Below the pieces are notes generated by a model that saw nothing but the letters and a program-made list of their open reading frames with translations, did no database searches and was not told where the DNA came from. From the NCBI GenBank assembly GCA_964542765.1, contig CAZIVO010000017.1, positions 1-44,589 on the forward strand: a DNA stretch of 44,589 nucleotides, in the 5' to 3' direction. Position 1 is the stretch's first letter. The number at the start of each line of letters is the position of its first letter. This stretch comes from CAZIVO01 sp964542765. Its GTDB lineage: Bacteria > Planctomycetota > UBA1135 > UBA2386. Positions 34,229-43,288 of this stretch are shown in pieces. Made by a program: the position numbers and the translations under genes.

Positions 34229-35104
34229 ATGACGATAGATGCTCCTGCGCCGGTGAATCACGCCGGTGGACATGAAGAAGGCTTCGCCCAGACCCTCCGT
34301 ACCGATCGGTGGTGGCTGGCGCCTTTCCTCACCGTCCTGGGGCTGGGATCTTTCATCATCTACAGCACATGGGCCGCTCTGCAAGGCGAGCACTACTGGG
34401 CTGGCTCCTACCTTTCTCCCCTGTATTCGCCTCCGTTGTTCGTTCCTGTCGGGGCTGAACTGGAGGGAGTCGCGCCGCTCCAGCATGCTTGGCTGGGGGC
34501 CTGGCCCTTGTCGTGGGACTCGTGGTGGCCATCGTGGTTGCCGCAGTCGCCGGCACTTTTCATCCTGGTCTTCCCCGGGACTTTCCGGGCGACCTGTTAC
34601 TACTACCGCAAGGCTTATTACCGCAGCTTCTTCGGCACACCTGCCGGCTGCGCCGTTTGCCCGGTGAAGCAGAAGAACTACCGCGGCGAGACGCGGCTCT
34701 TTTTGTTCCAGAACCTCCACCGCTACGCCCTTTATTTCGCTGTCATCTTCATCGGCATCTTGACCTATGACGCCGTCATTTCGCTATGGCGAGAGAATGG
34801 CGCGGGGCAGCAGGAGTTCGGCATCGGAGTCGGTAGTCTGGTCCTGTTCTTGAACGCGATTCTTCTCGGTGCGTACACCTTTGGGTGCCACTCCTGGCGG
34901 CACCTCCTGGGTGGGCGCCTGGATCGTTTTTCCCCGGCGGGCAAGCCTCTGTGGAGCTATCGCATCTGGCGGAGAATCACCTGGCTCAACGAGCGGCACA
35001 TGCTCTTTGCCTGGCTGAGCCTCATCTGGGTGGGATTTACTGACGTTTACGTGCGGATGGTGTCCATGGGGCATATCACGGACCTCAACACATGGGGTTA
35101 TTGA
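34229..35104 (+). CDS. Succinate dehydrogenase membrane anchor subunit, single large type
   Basis: A 291-residue integral membrane protein with about five hydrophobic segments, directly before sdhA. Features are FRATCYYYRKAYYRSFF with clustered Tyr residues, GCAVCP, and FLFQNLHRYALYFAVIFIGI followed by GCHSWRHLLGG, where His residues could bind haem or quinone. It is unlike the small SdhC/SdhD pair of proteobacteria and resembles the single anchor beside actinobacterial (mycobacterial Sdh1-type) complexes. Length and position make a quinone-reducing anchor the best call. ATG start; the 92-base spacer before it shows no confident promoter. The three Sdh genes are separated by at most one base. 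Confidence 0.8.
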   Translation: MTIDAPAPVNHAGGHEEGFAQTLRTDRWWLAPFLTVLGLGSFIIYSTWAALQGEHYWAGSYLSPLYSPPLFVPVGAELEGVAPLQHAWLGAWPLSWDSWWPSWLPQSPALFILVFPGTFRATCYYYRKAYYRSFFGTPAGCAVCPVKQKNYRGETRLFLFQNLHRYALYFAVIFIGILTYDAVISLWRENGAGQQEFGIGVGSLVLFLNAILLGAYTFGCHSWRHLLGGRLDRFSPAGKPLWSYRIWRRITWLNERHMLFAWLSLIWVGFTDVYVRMVSMGHITDLNTWGY

Positions 35105-35105
35105 G

Positions 35106-36950
35106 ATGTTTGATCTGAACGAGATCCAGACCTTCGAACACGATGTCGTCATCGTCGGAGCGGGTGGTGCTGGCCTGCGTGCGGCGATCGAATGCTCGTC
35201 ACGGGGAATGAATACGGGCATCGTCTGCAAGTCGTTGCTCGGCAAGGCGCACACGGTCATGGCCGAGGGTGGCGTGGCGGCTTCGCTCGGCAACGTTGAC
35301 TCGCGAGACAACTGGAAGATCCACTTTCGCGACACCATGCGCGGCGGCAAGTTCCTCAACGACTGGCGCATGGCGGAACTGCATGCCACGCAGGCGGCGG
35401 AACGTGTGAACGAACTCGAGGAGTGGGGCGCCGTCTTCGACCGCACTGGCGATGGCCTGATCAATCAGCGGAATTTCGGTGGCCATCGCTACCCGCGACT
35501 GGCCCACGTCGGCGACCGAACCGGCCTCGAGATGATCCGCACCCTGCAGGACCACGGCATCCACCAGGGTATGAAGGTGCATATGGAGTGCACGGCGCTC
35601 GATGTCATGAAGGACGGGGATCGCGTTGCCGGCATCCTGGGTTACTGGCGGGACACGGGCCGCTTCGTCTTGTTCAAGGCGAAGGCGGTGATCTTTGCGA
35701 CCGGTGGTGCGGGCAAGGCTTGGCGCGTCACGTCGAACTCCTGGGAATACTCGGGCGACGGCTTCGGGATGGCCTACGAGGCAGGCGCTGAACTGATGGA
35801 CATGGAGTTCACGCAGTTTCATCCGACCGGGATGGTCTGGCCGCCGTCAGTGCGTGGCACTCTCGTGACCGAGGGAGTCCGTGGCGATGGTGGCATCCTC
35901 AAGAACAGCGAAGGCCGTCGATTCATGTTCGACTATATCCCCGAGCGCTTTGCTGCCGAGACTGCCGACAGCGAGGAGGAGGGAAACCGCTGGCTCGAGG
36001 GGGACAAGGAGGCTCGCCGCCCTCCCGAGTTGCTGACGCGCGATGTTGTTGCTCGCGCGATCACCGCCGAGGTGAAGGCCGGTCGTGGTTCGCCGCATGG
36101 TGGAGCTTTCCTCGATATCGCATCCCGACGGCCGGCCGACTTCATCAAGAAGAAGCTGCCTTCGATGTACCACCAGTTCAAGGAACTGGCCGAAGTCGAC
36201 ATCACCAAGGAGGCGATGGAGGTCGGTCCGACCTTGCACTACTACATGGGTGGGATCCGGGTCGATGCGGACAGTCAGATGACCAACGTTCCTGGCCTGT
36301 TCGCCTGCGGAGAATGCTCGGCCGGGATGCACGGCGCCAACCGACTCGGCGGCAACTCGCTGTCGGACCTGATTGTCTTCGGGAGGCTTGCCGGTATTGG
36401 TGCCGACGAGTACATCCGCAGCCTCGAGAGCGATTTGCAGGTCGATCCGGAACAGGCGCACGCCACGATTCGACGGGTCACCGATATCTTGAATCGCGAG
36501 TCGGGCAGCAACCCTTATGTCGTTCACGAGGATCTGCAACAGAAGATGGAGATGCACACCGGCATCGTCCGGGTGGCTTCCGAGCTGGAGGAGGGCATCG
36601 AGGAACTCGCAGGCATCAAGAAGGCTGCCGCCGAGGTCAAAGCGCATCCGTCGAGCCAATACAATGCTGGTTGGCACGAGGCGATCGATCTTCGCAATCT
36701 TCTGATCTCAGCCGAGGCGACCACGCGGGCAGCCTTGATGCGAGAGGAAAGTCGTGGTGCTCATACCCGCCTGGACTACGAGGGCGAGCGAGATGAATGG
36801 GTGCAATACAACGTTGTGCTTTCCAAGGCGCCGGACGGCTCGATGCAGGCGAGGAAACTCTTGCGGTCCGAGCCGCCCGAAACACTGGCCGCCATCGCCC
36901 ATGCTTCGATCGAGGATCTCGAGCGAGATGTGCAGGGGGGTGAGGTCTGA
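35106..36950 (+). CDS. sdhA: Succinate dehydrogenase / fumarate reductase flavoprotein subunit
   Basis: The 614-residue FAD subunit oxidising succinate to fumarate (or reversing it) on the cytoplasmic face. VVIVGAGGAGLRAAIE is the FAD dinucleotide-binding motif; SLLGKAHTVMAEGGVAASL includes the His that in known enzymes carries covalent FAD. FTQFHPTG, TEGVRGDGGIL and the catalytic-Arg region follow, with HGANRLGGNSLSDLIVFG near the end. The protein resembles the mycobacterial Sdh1-like group. It starts one base after the anchor gene's stop and overlaps sdhB (TGATG). A haem-free or high-potential variant cannot be excluded from sequence. Confidence 0.94.
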   Translation: MFDLNEIQTFEHDVVIVGAGGAGLRAAIECSSRGMNTGIVCKSLLGKAHTVMAEGGVAASLGNVDSRDNWKIHFRDTMRGGKFLNDWRMAELHATQAAERVNELEEWGAVFDRTGDGLINQRNFGGHRYPRLAHVGDRTGLEMIRTLQDHGIHQGMKVHMECTALDVMKDGDRVAGILGYWRDTGRFVLFKAKAVIFATGGAGKAWRVTSNSWEYSGDGFGMAYEAGAELMDMEFTQFHPTGMVWPPSVRGTLVTEGVRGDGGILKNSEGRRFMFDYIPERFAAETADSEEEGNRWLEGDKEARRPPELLTRDVVARAITAEVKAGRGSPHGGAFLDIASRRPADFIKKKLPSMYHQFKELAEVDITKEAMEVGPTLHYYMGGIRVDADSQMTNVPGLFACGECSAGMHGANRLGGNSLSDLIVFGRLAGIGADEYIRSLESDLQVDPEQAHATIRRVTDILNRESGSNPYVVHEDLQQKMEMHTGIVRVASELEEGIEELAGIKKAAAEVKAHPSSQYNAGWHEAIDLRNLLISAEATTRAALMREESRGAHTRLDYEGERDEWVQYNVVLSKAPDGSMQARKLLRSEPPETLAAIAHASIEDLERDVQGGEV

Positions 36951-37693
36951 TGCAGGCTCGCCATTTTCGTGTTTGGCGCGGTGACGCGGCCGGGGGAGAG
37001 TTCGAGGATTACCGTGTCGAGGTTGATCAGGGCATGGTCGTGCTCGATGTATTGCACCGTATCCAGGCGGGGCAAGCCGAAGACATGGCGTTGCGCTGGA
37101 ATTGCAAGGCGGGCAAATGCGGTTCTTGCAGCGTCGAGATCAATGGCAAGCCGCGGCTGGGCTGCATGACCCGGATGAACAGTTTCGACCCCGATGAAAC
37201 GATCGTCGTTCAGCCGCTCAAGGCCTTCCCGGTCATCAAGGATTTGGTCGTGGATGTTTCCTGGAACTATGAGCAGAACCAGAGGATCCGCCCATTCGCA
37301 CCGCCGAAACGCGATGCCGGCGGCAAGTTCAGGATGTATGCCGAAGAGATCGATCGGGTACAGGAGTTTCGCAAGTGCATCGAATGCTTCTTGTGCCAGG
37401 ATGTATGTCACGTTCTGCGAGACCATCGCCAGCATTCCGGATTCGTGGGTCCTCGCTTCATGATTCGTCTGGCCGGCCTGGAGATGCATCCTCTCGATCA
37501 GGCGGACCGGATCCCGCAGATTCGCAAGGACTTCGGTTCAGGGATGTGCAACATCACTCGTTGCTGCACCGAGGTGTGTCCAGAATCGATCAGCATTACT
37601 GATAACGCGATCATTCCCCTCAAGGAGCGAGTTGTCGATCGCTTCTATGATCCAGTCTTGTGGTTGTGGCGTAAGCTGGCTGGTAAGTCGTGA
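36950..37693 (+). CDS. sdhB: Succinate dehydrogenase / fumarate reductase iron-sulfur subunit
   Basis: The electron-transfer subunit, 247 residues, carrying three Fe-S clusters between FAD and quinone. The ferredoxin domain has NCKAGKCGSCSVEING and a fourth Cys in LGCMTRM for the [2Fe-2S] cluster. The C-terminal domain has KCIECFLCQDVC for [4Fe-4S], and GMCNITRCCTEVCPESI supplying the remaining cluster ligands. The spacing is normal for the family. The start overlaps the sdhA stop. mogA follows 40 bases later. With the preceding anchor and flavoprotein it forms one complex II operon. Confidence 0.94.
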   Translation: MQARHFRVWRGDAAGGEFEDYRVEVDQGMVVLDVLHRIQAGQAEDMALRWNCKAGKCGSCSVEINGKPRLGCMTRMNSFDPDETIVVQPLKAFPVIKDLVVDVSWNYEQNQRIRPFAPPKRDAGGKFRMYAEEIDRVQEFRKCIECFLCQDVCHVLRDHRQHSGFVGPRFMIRLAGLEMHPLDQADRIPQIRKDFGSGMCNITRCCTEVCPESISITDNAIIPLKERVVDRFYDPVLWLWRKLAGKS

Positions 37694-37733
37694 AGGTGTT
37701 GGCGATATTCATAGCAGCGCGGACGGGGGAAGT

Positions 37734-38264
37734 GTGAAGCCCAAGATTGCGGTCATCACCATTTCCGACCGAGCGAGTCGAGGAGAATACGAGGACCGGT
37801 CGGGACCGGCCATCGAGGAAGTTCTTCGGGAGTACATCGCGACCGAATGTGATTACCAGCGGCATATGGTGCCTGACGAGGTCGACCAGATCGTCGCGGC
37901 CATAGTTGAGTTTTCTGCACAGGGCTGCGCATTGATCTGCACCACTGGAGGGACGGGTCCTACTTTGCGCGATGTCACCCCCGAAGCGATGGCGCAGGTA
38001 TGTGAGAAGATGATGCCCGGTTTCGGGGAGTTGATGCGCACGGCATCCCTCGCTGTGGGCGTGCCCACGGCGATCCTCTCGCGGCAGACCGCCGGCATTA
38101 TCGGCAACAGCCTCGTCGTCAATCTCCCTGGCAAGCCGGCTTCCGTGAAGGTGTGTCTCGACGCCATCATGCCGGCGATTCCCTATTGCATCGACCTGAT
38201 CGGAGGGCCCTACCTGGAAGGGAATCCCGAGGTCGTACAGGTTTTTCGCCCGAAGAAGGCCTGA
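37734..38264 (+). CDS. mogA: Molybdopterin adenylyltransferase MogA
   Basis: Activates molybdopterin by adenylation so that molybdate can be inserted during molybdenum-cofactor synthesis. From the GTG at 37734 the protein has 176 residues, close to family size, with KIAVITISDRASRGEYEDRS at the start, then CTTGGTGPTLRDVTPEA, the MPT-binding GTGxxxRDxTP signature, and NLPGKPASV near the end. The frame is open from 37632, but the upstream residues do not look like MogA, and GGGGGA precedes the GTG. It lies downstream of the Sdh operon, possibly on the same transcript. No other Mo-cofactor gene is in the window. Confidence 0.92.
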   Translation: MKPKIAVITISDRASRGEYEDRSGPAIEEVLREYIATECDYQRHMVPDEVDQIVAAIVEFSAQGCALICTTGGTGPTLRDVTPEAMAQVCEKMMPGFGELMRTASLAVGVPTAILSRQTAGIIGNSLVVNLPGKPASVKVCLDAIMPAIPYCIDLIGGPYLEGNPEVVQVFRPKKA

Positions 38265-38384
38265 GTTGTGCGTGGTGTCCCGTCTAGCTTTTGGCCCTTG
38301 CATGTGCCTTGTTTGGCGAATCCGCCCCGTCAAGGGATCTTGAACAGGGGTGGGCGAAGGTGGGCGGTGCCGCATACAATTTTG

Positions 38385-38521
<137 letters not shown>

Positions 38522-38525
<4 letters not shown>

Positions 38526-39844
38526 TCGTCACCACGATCATCGTTCTGGTTCTCCTCCTGCTGGTGAACGCTCTGTTCGTGGCGGCGGAGTTTGCGGCGG
38601 TCGGTGCCCGTGCTCATCGCATTACCGATCACGCTCATCCTCGCAGTCGCCGCGTGAAGATCTTACTTTCGGTTCTGGAAGATCCCGCGCAGCTCGACCG
38701 TTATGTCTCCGCGTGTCAACTTGGCATCACGATCACCAGCCTTGCCCTGGGAGCAGTTGCCGCGGCGACGCTTTCGAACTGGTTGGCGCCTCTTCTGATC
38801 GGCTTCGGTGGCATGCAGGATGCAGCAGCGCATTCGGTGGCAGTCGTCATCGTCCTCACCGGCCTCACCTTCCTTCAGATGGTGGTGGCTGAACAGACGC
38901 CGAAGTCCCTCGCGCTGCAGCATCCGGACAGCGTTGCTGTTTCCACGGTCCTTCCGGTTGCCTGGGCTCTGCGCCTTCTGGGTGGGCTCGTCCGTGTGCT
39001 CAACAGTGTGTCGCAGATGATCCTACGAGTGTTCGGAGTGCCTGCGGCCGCAGGTCATCACCTGTACTCAGCCGAGGAGATCGGCATGCTGATCACCGAG
39101 GGCGAGCCGAATGGTCTTGAGGAGAAGGAGCGAGAGCGCCTGCGTCAGGCGCTGGAGTTGGTCGACTTGAATGCTCGCAAGATCATGATTCCGCGGATGA
39201 ACATCGAGGCGGTGTCGGCGGGTACCCCCGCGGAGAAGGTTCTGGAACAGGTTCTTGAGAGCCCGTACACGCGCTTACCGGTGTACCGCGAATCCATTGA
39301 TGATGTCATCGGCGCTGTAAACACGCGTGATCTGATTCCGCACCTTCTGTCGAGTATTGGTGCCGAGACCGAGTTGAAAGATCTGTTGCGGCCGGTTGTC
39401 ACCGTTCCGGAAGGGATGACGGCCGATCGATTGATCACGGCCATGCGCGAGGCAGGGGTCAAACTGGCCATCGTCAAGGATGAGTTCGGCGGGACTTCAG
39501 GTCTCGTGACCTTGGAGGATGTGTTGGCCGAGATCCTCGGTGACGTTGCGGACGAGTTCAGCGCCGCCGAACTCGTGCCCGAGCGGTTTGCGGACGGCAG
39601 TTTCCGTTTGCCGGGATCGATGCGCCTCGATGAAGTTGAGGAGTGGTTGGGTGTTGAGTGGGAAGGTACAGCGGCGACGGTTGGCGGATACATCACGGAT
39701 CTGTTCGGTCATTTGCCTTCGCCGGGTGAGCAGGTAGAGATCCATTCCCATGTGGTAGAGATTGAGCGAGTTTCCTCGAAGCTTGTGGTCAGCGTGATGG
39801 TGACGCCATCACTGCGTGAGAAGCCGGAGGCTGACCATGGATAG
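38522..39844 (+). CDS. CNNM/CorC-type membrane protein with DUF21, CBS pair and CorC_HlyC domain (1)
   Basis: A 440-residue transporter-associated protein. Residues 1-200 are the CNNM transmembrane domain (IVTTIIVLVLLLLVNALFVA, with NALFVAAEFA typical). Two CBS motifs follow (RKIMIPRMNIEAVSAGTPAE and LLRPVVTVPEGMTADRL), then a C-terminal CorC_HlyC domain (SFRLPGSMRLDEVEEWLGVE). Relatives are linked to Mg2+/Co2+ efflux or homeostasis; old names include haemolysin-like. The ATG at 38522 is preceded by GAGGGG at 5 bases, favoured over the GTG at 38516. It is followed by a paralogue overlapping 8 bases, so the two probably work as a pair. Confidence 0.9.
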
Positions 39845-41135
39845 CCTGATGATCTTGCTCATCATTGTGGGGCTGGTGTTGATCAATGGCATCTTCGTGG
39901 GCGCCGAGTTTGCTCTGATCCGGACCCCGCTCGTTTCGGTTGAGGCCTTGGCCGGGAAGGGCAACCGGGTAGCGCGGATGCTTGCACGGATCTTGCGGAG
40001 TCCGCGTCAGCAGGACCGCTATATCGTCACCACACAACTCGGAGTGACGGGCGCCAGCATTGGCTTGGGCATGTATGGCGAGCATAAACTGGCCGAGCAG
40101 TTGGCGGGTTTCTTCGAGGGATTCGGGAGTTTTCAGCTGCCGATAGCTCACTCGATCGCCAGCGTGCTCGCTCTGACTCTATGCGTCTTCTTGCATGTTG
40201 TTCTCGGGGAGATGGTGCCCAAGTCTCTGGCCTTGGGGCGGCCGCAGGGATTTTCTCTGGCGATCACACCGCTTGTCGTGGTTCTGCGGACCATCCTGTT
40301 TCCCCTGGTGATCGGAATCGAATGGATCAGTAACCGTTTGTTGCGCGTCTTGGGTGTGCAGAGACGGATGAAGGAGAATGGACATGGTGTCACGCCTGAT
40401 GACTTGCGCCAGATCGTCGAACGCAGCAGTGAGGCCGGGGCCTTGCAAGGGGAGTCCGGAGCGGTTCTGAGCGAACTTTTCGAGTTCAGTGAATTGACGG
40501 CGGGTGAGGTCATGGTGCCTCGCGTTTCCGTGCAAGGCATCCCGGTTGGCTGCGAACCTGATTGTCTGGCGAGCATTCTGAGCGAATCGCGCCACACGCG
40601 TTACCCCATCTTCGACGGTGATCTCGATCACATTCTCGGCACAGCTCACGTCAAGGACCTGATTCGCCTGTTGCGGGCAGGGTCCGCGGTCGAGCGTGGA
40701 TCGGTCCGTCCGGTCCCTTTCATTCCCGAGACTTCGCGCCTGGAAACTGTGTTGGCGACTCTGCAACACCACCGGACTCACATTGCCGTGGTCATGGATG
40801 AACACGGTGGCACGGCTGGACTCGTCACCGCTGAAGACATCTTCGAGGAAGTTGTCGATATTCCTGAAGAAGGCGAGCCAGAGGTCGAGGAGTCGCGCGT
40901 CGATGCTGCTGGTTTGATCGAAGCGGCTGGAACCCTGCGTCTCGACGAACTGGGTGATCTGCTCGATCGAGAACTTGAGCACGAGGAGGCGGATACGGTC
41001 AGCGGTCTGATCTTGATGCTGCTCGATCGCCCTGCCAGGTTGGACGATGAGGTGGAGTGGGAAGGGCTCCACTTCAAGGTGACGGCGGTCGAGGGACGTG
41101 GCGTGGGGCGTTGCGTGGTTCAGGGGCTGGCCTAG
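39837..41135 (+). CDS. CNNM/CorC-type membrane protein with DUF21, CBS pair and CorC_HlyC domain (2)
   Basis: A 432-residue paralogue of the preceding protein with the same domain order: membrane part (LMILLIIVGLVLINGIFVGA, then EFALIRTPLV), CBS pair (EVMVPRVSVQGIPVG, HTRYPIFDGDLDHILGTAHVK), and terminal CorC_HlyC domain (LRLDELGDLLDRELEHEEAD). GGAGG at 39826-39830 sits 6 bases before the ATG at 39837, so I use that instead of the upstream frame opening at 39816. The 8-base overlap with the first gene supports a single operon and possibly a heterodimer. Tandem unequal CNNM pairs are common in bacteria. It is convergent with the CotH gene. Confidence 0.9.
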   Translation: MDSLMILLIIVGLVLINGIFVGAEFALIRTPLVSVEALAGKGNRVARMLARILRSPRQQDRYIVTTQLGVTGASIGLGMYGEHKLAEQLAGFFEGFGSFQLPIAHSIASVLALTLCVFLHVVLGEMVPKSLALGRPQGFSLAITPLVVVLRTILFPLVIGIEWISNRLLRVLGVQRRMKENGHGVTPDDLRQIVERSSEAGALQGESGAVLSELFEFSELTAGEVMVPRVSVQGIPVGCEPDCLASILSESRHTRYPIFDGDLDHILGTAHVKDLIRLLRAGSAVERGSVRPVPFIPETSRLETVLATLQHHRTHIAVVMDEHGGTAGLVTAEDIFEEVVDIPEEGEPEVEESRVDAAGLIEAAGTLRLDELGDLLDRELEHEEADTVSGLILMLLDRPARLDDEVEWEGLHFKVTAVEGRGVGRCVVQGLA

Positions 41136-41157
41136 AACCGCAGTGCCGACCCGCTGA

Positions 41158-43275
41158 TCACCTGCAGAATCGTAGTTCCAGACCGTTTGTCCCGATCAGC
41201 ACGTTATTGCGAGTCGTCCAGCCCTGGAAATAGAGGCGCTTGCCGACCATGTAGTTTCTGAGCGGAATCGTGAAGGGTAGATCGACGCCGCCGCTGGAGT
41301 TGGAGGTGACGATGGCCATGGTGAAGAGCGGCGGTGTGCACAGCAGTCGGGATGTGGAGAAAGGTAGTTCGATCTCATCGGCCCCGGTGGCGACGAAAAT
41401 GCCGTGGATTGCTTTCGCCGGTCCGCCACGCGTCTCGAATTTGACGCTCTTGCCGATGCCCGGCTGGCCCACCAGACTGAGGGTCAGCGGTTGCCGTGCC
41501 GGATCGAGGGCCGAATAACGCCGTGGCCCGCAGGTCGTGATGTCGTTGGCGACACGGGGGCTCGGGTCGAGGAAACTGACTGTGCGCGCCCCGCCGTCAT
41601 GGAATCGCCCGACCGAGATATCGCTTTGTTGTGGGCCGAAGGTCATTCGGTCGAGCACGGTTCGTCCGTCCTGATGTACCAACAAAAGATCTTCGCCGGA
41701 CCCTGAAAGCTTGAAGTTGGCGTGTAACGGACCCTGGTGATCATCCTCGTCTGCCCAGATCAGGAGGAAGGCTCCGGGCTTGATGCTGTGGCCGCTCGGG
41801 ATTTGCCACTTGCGCAGGTTTGCGGGATCGTCGGTCAGGTACATTCCGCTGACGGTGACATCCCTGGAACTCTGGTTGTAGAGTTCGATCCAGTCCTCGT
41901 GTTCGCCGGCAGGGTCCATGATGCCGTTTTTGTTGATGGCGAGCGCTTCGTTGATGCCAACGGAGTCGACCACGAACAGGGCTTCGTTGAGTGCGCTCCA
42001 GGAGTTGCTCTTGCGTGCCCGTGCCTTGATGAGCGTGGTTTTGGTGATCGTGACCGGGGTTGCATAACGCAGGGCGCCTGGGTCGATCTTGCCACCGGGT
42101 AGCCTGGGATCCTTACCGTCGAGGGTGTACCAGATTTCGCTCCCACCAGCCGTGGCCTTCAAGCGGAACCCCGTCGGCACCCGGCCTCCATGCTGATTGA
42201 AGACCGGAGCTGCCACCGTCGGGTACAACTTGCGTCCACGCATGTAGTCGATCACGACGTTCGTGCGTTGCGGAAAGTAACTCGTCATCAAGCGCTTCAG
42301 TTCGGTGTGGAAGTGCTGGTTGCGTGTGTAGAGTTCGTACGGCCCACTGATGTAGCGATGGACGTCGCGACGGTAGTCGCCCCAGCGCGCAGATTCGGCG
42401 ACGATCGCGTCATTGATCTGATCTGCGCGCTGTTGCCAGCGCGAAGCTGCTGCCTTCGGCGTCAGCGTGCCGCCGTTGAAGAGGTGTCGATGCAAGCGGT
42501 CTCCGAAGCGGACAACGAACTCGGGTAACATGCTCAGTGTTGTGAGGAGACCGGGTGGGTCCTTCATGTTCTTCCAAGATGCGGATGCGAAGGTGTATTC
42601 GGCGTCCCAGCAGAAGAACCGCCATCGGGCCTTGGCGCTGCCACCACCCGCGCTGCGCCAGTTGCCGTTCGAACGGAAGTCAGTATTGGCGGCGTACTGG
42701 TTGGTGATCAGCCAGTCGATGTAGCTGTCGATGTCGATCAGGTTCTGGATTGCGGTCCAGTCGCGCCGGTTTATGGCCGCGACCGCGCTGTTCCAGTGTG
42801 CCGAGGTTCCATTGATGAACTTGTTGGCATTGCGGGCATCGTAGTCATCCTCGGTGCCGCCGTGCCATATTGCGAAGTGTGCCGAGTCCTGGCGTTCTTG
42901 CAGGATGTGTATGCCCCAGTAGATGCCGTTGATATAGAGGTGGACGTGGCGATCACGACCAGCGTCATCATGGCCCATGGCCACCATCGTCTCGCGGCAC
43001 CAGAGGTCACGGAGCATCATCCCGCGGGCGCGTTGGTCACCCCTCCGGCTGATCCAGCTGTTGTTGAAGACGGAGCGAAGCCAGATGGAGTCGAATTCGT
43101 GCGCGCTCGACCCCTCGAACAGGGGATAGTCGAGCTTCCCTTTCCCGTAGGCATTGCGGAAGCGCAGGCTGAAGGAATGTTTGGGTGACGCATACCATAC
43201 AGTAAGTGCCGGTCCTTTCGACACGCCAAGTGGCCTCCATGCGGTAAATGCCCCTAAAGCCTGAACCCAAAACAC
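41158..43275 (-). CDS. LTD/CotH secreted protein, 3' part (disrupted by gap)
   Basis: The C-terminal part of a large exported protein. In order: CotH kinase-like domain (ASPKHSFSLRFRNAYGKGKL through RWRFFCWDAEYTF, with the WD-type acidic motif), a chitobiase C-terminal-like domain (EIWYTLDGKDPR), a second lamin-tail domain (GINEALAINKNGI, GEHEDWIELYN), and a beta-rich ~110-residue C-terminal domain that resembles the end of the hydrolase at 6009. The first ~25 codons, read as MFWVQALGAFTAW, are probably not real: the SPKHSFSL block normally continues from sequence now on the other side of the gap. Treat this and the next entry as one gene. CotH proteins phosphorylate proteins in spore coats; the role here is unknown. 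Confidence 0.75.
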   Translation of the reverse strand: MFWVQALGAFTAWRPLGVSKGPALTVWYASPKHSFSLRFRNAYGKGKLDYPLFEGSSAHEFDSIWLRSVFNNSWISRRGDQRARGMMLRDLWCRETMVAMGHDDAGRDRHVHLYINGIYWGIHILQERQDSAHFAIWHGGTEDDYDARNANKFINGTSAHWNSAVAAINRRDWTAIQNLIDIDSYIDWLITNQYAANTDFRSNGNWRSAGGGSAKARWRFFCWDAEYTFASASWKNMKDPPGLLTTLSMLPEFVVRFGDRLHRHLFNGGTLTPKAAASRWQQRADQINDAIVAESARWGDYRRDVHRYISGPYELYTRNQHFHTELKRLMTSYFPQRTNVVIDYMRGRKLYPTVAAPVFNQHGGRVPTGFRLKATAGGSEIWYTLDGKDPRLPGGKIDPGALRYATPVTITKTTLIKARARKSNSWSALNEALFVVDSVGINEALAINKNGIMDPAGEHEDWIELYNQSSRDVTVSGMYLTDDPANLRKWQIPSGHSIKPGAFLLIWADEDDHQGPLHANFKLSGSGEDLLLVHQDGRTVLDRMTFGPQQSDISVGRFHDGGARTVSFLDPSPRVANDITTCGPRRYSALDPARQPLTLSLVGQPGIGKSVKFETRGGPAKAIHGIFVATGADEIELPFSTSRLLCTPPLFTMAIVTSNSSGGVDLPFTIPLRNYMVGKRLYFQGWTTRNNVLIGTNGLELRFCR

Positions 43276-43288
43276 CCTAAACCCTAAA
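43252..43288. repeat. Telomere-like CCCTAAA units beside the gap
   Basis: CCCTAAA occurs in tandem at 43275-43281 and 43282-43288 and again at 43252-43258, with similar degenerate sequence between. The same bases on the minus strand add in-frame stops (TTTAGGG) and break the CotH frame. The match to plant-type telomere repeats, next to a run of N, most likely reflects assembly error or foreign reads, not biology. Confidence 0.7.

Noticed and set aside
43252..43288. A genuine linear-replicon telomere
   Set aside because: The repeats are few, internal, beside an N gap and inside a broken coding region; assembly artefact is far more likely.
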